A program made the translations under genes and the position numbers. Positions 7,046 to 11,007 of a DNA stretch of 11,007 nucleotides are shown piece by piece; within the stretch, counting starts at the first letter, position 1; every line of letters starts with the position of its first letter. The notes under the pieces were generated by a model. That model ran no database searches and had not been told where the DNA came from. It saw only the letters and a list, made by a program, of their open reading frames with translations. The stretch lies in assembly GCA_019084435.1 (NCBI GenBank), contig JAHRFV010000328.1, positions 1-11,007 on the forward strand, in the 5' to 3' direction. This stretch comes from Dethiosulfatibacter sp. GTDB taxonomy: Bacteria; Bacillota_A; Clostridia; Tissierellales; Dethiosulfatibacteraceae.

Positions 7046-7105
7046 GTGACATTTTGTCGCGTTAATTAATCTATTAAAAAGTGACGTTTTCACAAGTTAT
7101 TGACA
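7046..7105 (-). repeat. Right IS end: terminal repeat plus an internal copy of the same motif
   Basis: Read on the minus strand, the outer copy (7081-7103) contains TAACTTGTGAAAACGTCAC and the inner copy (7046-7068) contains TAACGCGACAAAATGTCAC. The inner copy matches the inner copy of the left end at 20 of 23 positions. The copies are 35 bp apart here and 27 bp apart at the left end, so the two ends are not identical in layout. Confidence 0.7.
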
Positions 7106-7122
7106 CTCAAAAAATATTCTTG
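7106..7122. repeat. Right copy of 17-bp target-site duplication
   Basis: The sequence CTCAAAAAATATTCTTG matches the left copy at 16 of 17 bases (C at 5510, T at 7117). The single difference suggests the insertion is not brand new, or that the ends recombined. Confidence 0.88.
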
Positions 7123-7181
7123 CAAATAATATAAAGTCAGTGAAGAGTAAATACACATCACTCACTTCTCTATTCTTTATG

Positions 7182-8588
7182 TTAAAAAGGTCCGTATCCA
7201 ATCAAGTGTGAAATAAAAACAAAAATCGCACCAAAAGCATATTGCATGAGAATCAACGGCAAAATCCATTTTGCCCACTTGTCCCATGGAATCTTGGCCA
7301 AAGCCAAACCTGCCATGAAGTAGCCTGAGGTTGGTGTGAAAATATTGGAAATACCATCACCAAACTGATAAGCCAACACAGCAGTTTGTCTTGTGACTCC
7401 TACCAAATCAGACAAAGGTGCTAAAATTGGCATCGTTACAGCAGCCTGTCCACTGCCTGATGGTACAATGAAGTTCATAAAGCATTGGAATACGTACATA
7501 CCTACTGCTGATACTGATGATGGCAATGTTGATAGGACATTAGATGATGCGAATAGAATCGTATCCAATATGTTTCCGCCTTCAAGCACAACCAAAATAG
7601 CTCTGGCAAAACCAACAACCAAAGCGCCACCAGCAATATTGGACATTCCTTCAATCAGCTCTTCTGCAAAACGATTTGGTCCAAGACCTCCAACAAAAGC
7701 TACAAGAATGGCCATCCCCAAGAATAATGCGGCAATTTCCTGGATATACCATCCAAATTGAATCGCACCAAACACCAACAGAACAACCGCCAACATAACG
7801 ATAATCAAAACAGCTTTTCTTTGCCCGGTAAACTCTTTCAGTTCACTCAAGTCTAAAACATCGTCGCGCTTTTTGTCAGCTTCATACATTAGACTCAATT
7901 CGGGGTTCTTTTTGATTTTTCCGGCATATCTAAATAAGAACACCGCAACAAGAGTTGTCATAACTAAATAGCCAATAATTCGATAACCCATTCCTGAGAA
8001 TAAAGGAAGCTCAGCAATTCCTTGAGCAACTCCGATAGTAAATGGATTCATGAATGCACCTGCGAATCCTGCCCCTGCTCCTGCTAAGACCATCCCAATC
8101 CCTGTTAAGGAGTCAAATCCTAATGCTATTGCCAACGTGACCATTATAGGGATAAATGGCAGTGTTTCCTCAGCCATTCCATAAGTTGCGCCTAAGATAG
8201 AAAACGCAAACACGATAACTGGTATGATTGCTCTTTCTTTACCTTGCATTTTCTTAGCTATCGCACCGATTGCAGCCTCTACTGCCCCTGTTGCATGGAC
8301 AACTGCAAAAGATCCTCCAACAATGAAGATGAAGAAGATAATGGATGCTGTTTCCACCAAACCATCCGGCACCGATTTAAGGTAATCCATCAGTCCAATC
8401 GGCGTGTTTTCAATCCACTCGAACGAATCAGGGTCCACCACTTCTCTTCCACTTGCGGCTTCCATTGTTCCATATTGTCCTGCTGGTATAATGTAGGTCA
8501 ATATGGCACAGATTGCTACAATAGTTAAAAGTATGACATAGACATGTGGTATTTTTCGTTTTGGTTTTGTTTCTTTGTTTATAGACAT
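7182..8588 (-). CDS. yfcC: YfcC-family (DcuC/ArcD-related) membrane transporter
   Basis: This is a polytopic membrane carrier of the C4-dicarboxylate anaerobic carrier superfamily, YfcC branch, 468 residues, with about 12 hydrophobic segments. The first segment ends in the family-typical YIIPAGQY. Other visible landmarks are SIIFFIFIVGGSFAVVHATG, ATYGMAEETLPFIP and GFAGAFMNPFTIGVAQG in the first half, and IVPSGSGQAAVTMPIL and GDGISNIFTPTSGYFMAGLA in the second; the loop of charged residues between the halves is usual. The start is the ATG at 8588: GGAGGT lies 4 nt upstream, and an upstream in-frame TTG at 8600 overlaps that ribosome site. It lies 82 bp after the M20 gene with no terminator between them, so the two are probably co-transcribed. 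Members have been proposed to move amino acids, peptides or dicarboxylates. The pairing with a peptidase-like hydrolase suggests a peptide or acylated amino acid, but this is inference. Confidence 0.92.
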   Translation of the reverse strand: MSINKETKPKRKIPHVYVILLTIVAICAILTYIIPAGQYGTMEAASGREVVDPDSFEWIENTPIGLMDYLKSVPDGLVETASIIFFIFIVGGSFAVVHATGAVEAAIGAIAKKMQGKERAIIPVIVFAFSILGATYGMAEETLPFIPIMVTLAIALGFDSLTGIGMVLAGAGAGFAGAFMNPFTIGVAQGIAELPLFSGMGYRIIGYLVMTTLVAVFLFRYAGKIKKNPELSLMYEADKKRDDVLDLSELKEFTGQRKAVLIIVMLAVVLLVFGAIQFGWYIQEIAALFLGMAILVAFVGGLGPNRFAEELIEGMSNIAGGALVVGFARAILVVLEGGNILDTILFASSNVLSTLPSSVSAVGMYVFQCFMNFIVPSGSGQAAVTMPILAPLSDLVGVTRQTAVLAYQFGDGISNIFTPTSGYFMAGLALAKIPWDKWAKWILPLILMQYAFGAIFVFISHLIGYGPF

Positions 8589-8670
8589 TCTTACCTCCAA
8601 TTTAGTATTTTATCCTGTTCTGTTTCTCATCCTCCTTTCTCGGATTTCATGCTTATAATACCATCCGTCT

Positions 8671-9888
8671 TTATTTAGACACATGGTTACTGCAAAATTT
8701 TAACGCTGTTAAGGCATAAGTTTTTACCGCTCTCATCAGTTGTTTTTTATCAATGAACTCATCCTTTGAATGTGCTGTCTCCAAGTCGCCAGGGCCACAC
8801 ACCAATGTTGGTATTTTAGCGTAATGAGATAAAAGACCACCATCTGTCCAGGCTGTAAAATATGTAATTGCAGGTGCTCGTTCGCTTATTCCTTGGGATG
8901 ATTTTAATAATGCTTTAACAAGTTCGTGATCTTCGTCTATTTCCATAGCCTCATGTACATAGCCTTCTTTCATCACGCTGACATCCAATACTTTCATACT
9001 GCATTTGAACTCTGGGTCTTTTTCTCTAAGCTCCACCAGAGCCTCTTCATATTCTAGAATTATATCCTCGTACTTTTCACCTGGTATCCATCTTCGGTCA
9101 ATCTTAATCTTACAGTTTCCTGCTACTGTGCTTGGTTGTGTGCCCCCATTGATTGTTCCAAAATTCATTGTTGACGTTCCTGTTATTGGGTGCTTTCTAT
9201 TCTCCAGTAATGGTACAATCTTGTTCTCCATCAGCTGAATAAAGTTTGATGCTTTAACAATGGCGTTGATTCCTTCTTTCTGCTTTCCACCATGTACAGC
9301 TTTCCCCTCGAAGTCAAACTCAAACCATTCCAAACCCCGATGAGCTATGCAGATGTCTAGATTAGTAGGCTCGCCGACTATCGCCCCGTCAGCCTTGATT
9401 CCCCTTTCAATCAAGTCAATGGTCCCTAAGCTTTTTTCTTCTTCATCTATAACCCCTGCAAACATGAGATCTCCATCCAGTTGTATTCCAGCTCTTTTTA
9501 TAGCAACCATGGCTATCATCATACATGCCAACGGTCCCTTCATATCATTGGATCCTCTCCCTATCAGGTGGTCTCCTTCCTGTTTAAGTTCAAATGCATC
9601 AGGCATGTCATAAGGTGGTACAGTGTCAGTGTGCCCTGTCAACAACAGATTTTTTCCATTACCCTTGCCTCTGATAATAGCCGTCACGTTTTTTCTGCCC
9701 TCCTGGACATGGAACAGTTCAGATTCGATTCCCTCCTGGGAGAAAAACTCATGTATGAACTCTGCAACAGCTGTTTCTTGATTTTCTATCCCAGGATGAC
9801 TTGGTCGTCTGATTAGTTCTCTCATCAGTTCAATAATTTCTTCTTCATTAACCCATTTGTTTATATTGTCAAGCATTATTTGATTCAT
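8671..9888 (-). CDS. M20-family metallohydrolase (ArgE/DapE-type deacylase or peptidase)
   Basis: This is a cytoplasmic two-metal amidohydrolase of 405 residues that should cleave an amide bond in a small acylated amino acid or peptide. The expected ligands are in place: His86 and catalytic Asp88 in GHTDTVP, bridging Asp115 in GRGSNDMKG, catalytic Glu149 and metal-binding Glu150 in IDEEEKS, Glu173 in VGEPT, and His373 in ETAHSKDE. His199 (AVHGG) begins the lid/dimerisation domain, about 184-300. The ATG at 9888 follows AAAGGAGG with a 4-nt gap. It is the first gene of a likely operon with the YfcC permease, behind a promoter with two operator-like palindromes and just after an IclR regulator gene. 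The family is clear; ArgE, DapE, carboxypeptidase or YgeY-like specificity cannot be separated by eye. Confidence 0.94.
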   Translation of the reverse strand: MNQIMLDNINKWVNEEEIIELMRELIRRPSHPGIENQETAVAEFIHEFFSQEGIESELFHVQEGRKNVTAIIRGKGNGKNLLLTGHTDTVPPYDMPDAFELKQEGDHLIGRGSNDMKGPLACMMIAMVAIKRAGIQLDGDLMFAGVIDEEEKSLGTIDLIERGIKADGAIVGEPTNLDICIAHRGLEWFEFDFEGKAVHGGKQKEGINAIVKASNFIQLMENKIVPLLENRKHPITGTSTMNFGTINGGTQPSTVAGNCKIKIDRRWIPGEKYEDIILEYEEALVELREKDPEFKCSMKVLDVSVMKEGYVHEAMEIDEDHELVKALLKSSQGISERAPAITYFTAWTDGGLLSHYAKIPTLVCGPGDLETAHSKDEFIDKKQLMRAVKTYALTALKFCSNHVSK

Positions 9889-9900
9889 TTATCCTCCTTT

Positions 9901-9935
9901 GTTCGTTATTAGAACATTATGTTCTTTATTAGAAC
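9901..9935. promoter_or_regulatory. Tandem palindromic operators, probable IclR-regulator site
   Basis: Two 15-bp near-identical elements, GTTCGTTATTAGAAC (9901-9915) and GTTCTTTATTAGAAC (9921-9935), each form a GTTC-N7-GAAC dyad. They lie 20 bp centre to centre, about two helical turns, so two regulator dimers could bind one DNA face. A further dyad, AGAAC-ATTAT-GTTCT, spans the gap. The second element abuts a TATAAT box, and the first lies 3 bp from the M20 ribosome site, a layout suited to repression. The elements are seen; the protein bound is inferred from the adjacent iclR-type gene. Confidence 0.68.
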
Positions 9936-9937
9936 TT

Positions 9938-9943
9938 ATTATA
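9938..9943 (-). promoter_or_regulatory. -10 box of the M20-yfcC operon promoter
   Basis: The minus strand reads TATAAT, about 50 bp before the M20 start codon, placing transcription start inside the second operator. A clear -35 at 17 bp is lacking. TTGACT lies too far upstream (28 bp), and TGATAAAAT just upstream could be an alternative extended -10. A weak -35 would suit a promoter that needs help or is tightly controlled. Confidence 0.45.
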
Positions 9944-9984
9944 TTTTATCATGCATTAAACTTATTTTTAAAGTCAATCGGCGC

Positions 9985-10015
9985 AATAAAAAATAGCCGT
10001 CAGAAAAATGGCTAT
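9985..10015 (-). terminator. Rho-independent terminator of the IclR-family gene
   Basis: ATAGCC (9993-9998) pairs with GGCTAT (10010-10015). On the minus strand the stem is followed by a T-rich run (positions 9992-9985, TTTTTTAT). It starts about 15 nt after the regulator stop codon. The stem is short (6 bp), so termination may be incomplete. Confidence 0.7.
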
Positions 10016-10029
10016 CTTTTGTGTATGAT

Positions 10030-10794
10030 TTAAACCATGTACTTGATTATCTCACTTTTATGTTCAAATAAAAGCTCAAGCAACTCATCTATTTTTTTGT
10101 TGTACTTTCCTTTTTTTATAAATGAAATTGCCACGCATGTCTTGATTTCACCACTGGAATTTGGTATCGGTATGCCCACGCCAACAGCATATGGATAAGT
10201 CTCTTCGTCACTGATGACATATCCATTTTGTCTGATTTTTTCATATTCATTCAGTATATCTTCAGGTTTGGTCAGGGTGTTTTTTGCAAACTTTTCAAAT
10301 GTCTGCTCCATAAGCATATCATTAACGCGTATCTGATTGTGATAAGCCATCAGACATTTGCCATAACAACCTCGATTCATCGGATATAGTAAGCCCGCAC
10401 GATAATTCATTTTCAGTGGTTGGTCGATTTCAATTTCGTATAGTGATATGACTCGATCTCCTTCTCTCACAGCTAATCCTACCGACTCCTTTGATATTGC
10501 AGCAATTTCTTTCAGCACAGGATAAACCTTATCACTAAACTCAAAACTATTTAGGTAAACCGCTCCCATCTGATAAGCCATGGGACCAAGTTTATATACT
10601 TTGTTTTGCTGGGTCTTAATCACCAAACCTTGCTCCTCAAAAGTATTGAGAATGCGATACAAGGTGGTCCTGTTGATATTGGTTAGCTTAACAAGATCAG
10701 ATAATCTGTACTCAAAAGGGACCTTACATAATTGTTTCAATATGATTATTGATTTTTCTACACTTAATGAGGTTTCAACTTGATGAATAGTCAT
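10030..10794 (-). CDS. IclR-family transcriptional regulator
   Basis: This is a one-component regulator of 254 residues, the usual IclR length. The N-terminal winged helix-turn-helix (about 10-68) includes SVEKSIIILKQL, the recognition region TNINRTTLYRILNTFEEQG and the wing VYKLG. The C-terminal effector domain (about 75-252) shows LAVREGDRVISLYEIE, NRGCYGKCLMAYH and GYVISDEETYPYAVGVGIPI, the characteristic ligand-pocket segments of the family. The ATG at 10794 has AAAGGAGA upstream. The gene is transcribed towards the M20-yfcC operon but is separated from it by a terminator. The tandem GTTC-N7-GAAC palindromes in that operon's promoter are its probable targets. The effector is unknown; a substrate or product of the M20 enzyme is the natural guess. 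The family call is secure. Confidence 0.95.
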   Translation of the reverse strand: MTIHQVETSLSVEKSIIILKQLCKVPFEYRLSDLVKLTNINRTTLYRILNTFEEQGLVIKTQQNKVYKLGPMAYQMGAVYLNSFEFSDKVYPVLKEIAAISKESVGLAVREGDRVISLYEIEIDQPLKMNYRAGLLYPMNRGCYGKCLMAYHNQIRVNDMLMEQTFEKFAKNTLTKPEDILNEYEKIRQNGYVISDEETYPYAVGVGIPIPNSSGEIKTCVAISFIKKGKYNKKIDELLELLFEHKSEIIKYMV

Positions 10795-10822
10795 TCAATT
10801 TCTCCTTTGTCTATTGCTTTTA

Positions 10823-10850
10823 AGTATATCATAATATTATTAATTTACAA
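10823..10850 (-). promoter_or_regulatory. Promoter of the IclR-family gene (extended -10)
   Basis: On the minus strand TTGTAA (10850-10845) and TATACT (10828-10823) are 16 bp apart, and TGA just before the -10 makes an extended -10 element. The perfect palindrome ATAATATTAT (10831-10840) lies in the spacer and could be a chance AT-rich symmetry or a site for autoregulation. No GTTC-N7-GAAC element is present here. Confidence 0.6.
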
Positions 10851-11007
10851 AACACCTATAACCCTCCGGTTGCGTTAATTTACTGTAGGAAAAAGAAGAA
10901 TAGACTGATCCCTCTTGTTAAGATAGGTTTACTGATTTTCATTTTAGCATATTTTAACGAGAAAGTGTGATGGTTTTTCCAACACCCTGCGTTTGTCATT
11001 GACAATG

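Larger units (their letters stand above)
5516..7105 (+). mobile_element. Complete IS element, ISTde1-like group of the IS1202/ISNCY superfamily (1590 bp)
   Basis: The element is bounded by 25-bp imperfect terminal inverted repeats, 5516-5540 and 7081-7105, matching at 20 of 25 positions; both begin TGT and share TAACTTGTGA and GTCAC. It is flanked by a 17-bp direct repeat with one mismatch. It holds one transposase gene on the plus strand and no passenger gene. Its base composition is visibly richer in G+C than the host genes on either side, suggesting arrival from another genome. It sits between a yfcC-type permease gene and the sigma-54 activator gene, which would have been only about 162 bp apart before insertion. 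Assignment to the ISTde1 group rests on my recall of family features (TGT ends, duplication length), not on a database match. Confidence 0.88.

Noticed and set aside
7123..7181. Terminator after yfcC
   Set aside because: Only a 5-bp AGTGA/TCACT pairing with a long loop is visible and there is no clean U-tract, so it was not called.
8601..8640. Tiny minus-strand frame after an AAAGGAGG between the M20 and yfcC genes
   Set aside because: It encodes only six residues and its ATG directly touches the ribosome site with no spacing, so translation is unlikely.
10851..11007. Gene or promoter at the right edge of the window
   Set aside because: TTGACA near the edge could be a -35 for a gene outside the window, but no -10 or coding region is visible within it.

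Overview
The window looks like a chromosomal segment from a low-GC, Gram-positive anaerobe, probably Clostridia or Tissierellia. The reasons are AT-rich intergenic DNA, strong AGGAGG ribosome sites, TTG starts, a lipoprotein-type binding protein, and protein sequences of clostridial character. Genus and species cannot be read from the sequence. All the host genes lie on the minus strand; the only plus-strand gene is a transposase.

Right to left, which is the direction of transcription, the layout is as follows. An IclR-family regulator (10030-10794) has its own extended -10 promoter and a Rho-independent terminator. Next comes an M20 metallo-amidohydrolase (8671-9888), preceded by two tandem GTTC-N7-GAAC palindromes overlapping its promoter. 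A YfcC/DcuC-superfamily permease (7182-8588) follows, probably in the same operon. A complete ISTde1-like (IS1202/ISNCY superfamily) insertion sequence occupies 5516-7105, with 25-bp imperfect terminal repeats and a 17-bp target duplication carrying one mismatch. A PAS-PAS-AAA+-HTH sigma-54 activator (3682-5412, TTG start) comes next. Last is a three-gene TRAP transporter operon, dctP-dctQ-dctM (3125 down to 167).

The sequence suggests two separate nutrient modules. In the first, an IclR regulator plausibly controls import (YfcC) and hydrolysis (M20) of a small peptide-like or acylated amino-acid compound. In the second, the PAS-containing enhancer-binding protein plausibly senses a small molecule and activates the TRAP operon. 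Supporting this is a near-consensus sigma-54 promoter at 3275-3290 (GG-N10-GC) with a cluster of ATGCAT repeats about 200 bp upstream of it as a candidate enhancer. The substrates of both modules are unknown.

The insertion sequence landed directly beside the predicted -35 box of the sigma-54 activator gene, so it may have cut that gene off from upstream control or from readthrough out of the yfcC operon. Between its transposase stop and right end lies a roughly 120-bp imperfect palindrome, and each IS end carries two copies of one motif. I found no CRISPR array, tRNA, rRNA or clearly novel defence-type system. The most interesting material is the regulatory architecture and the structure of the IS.
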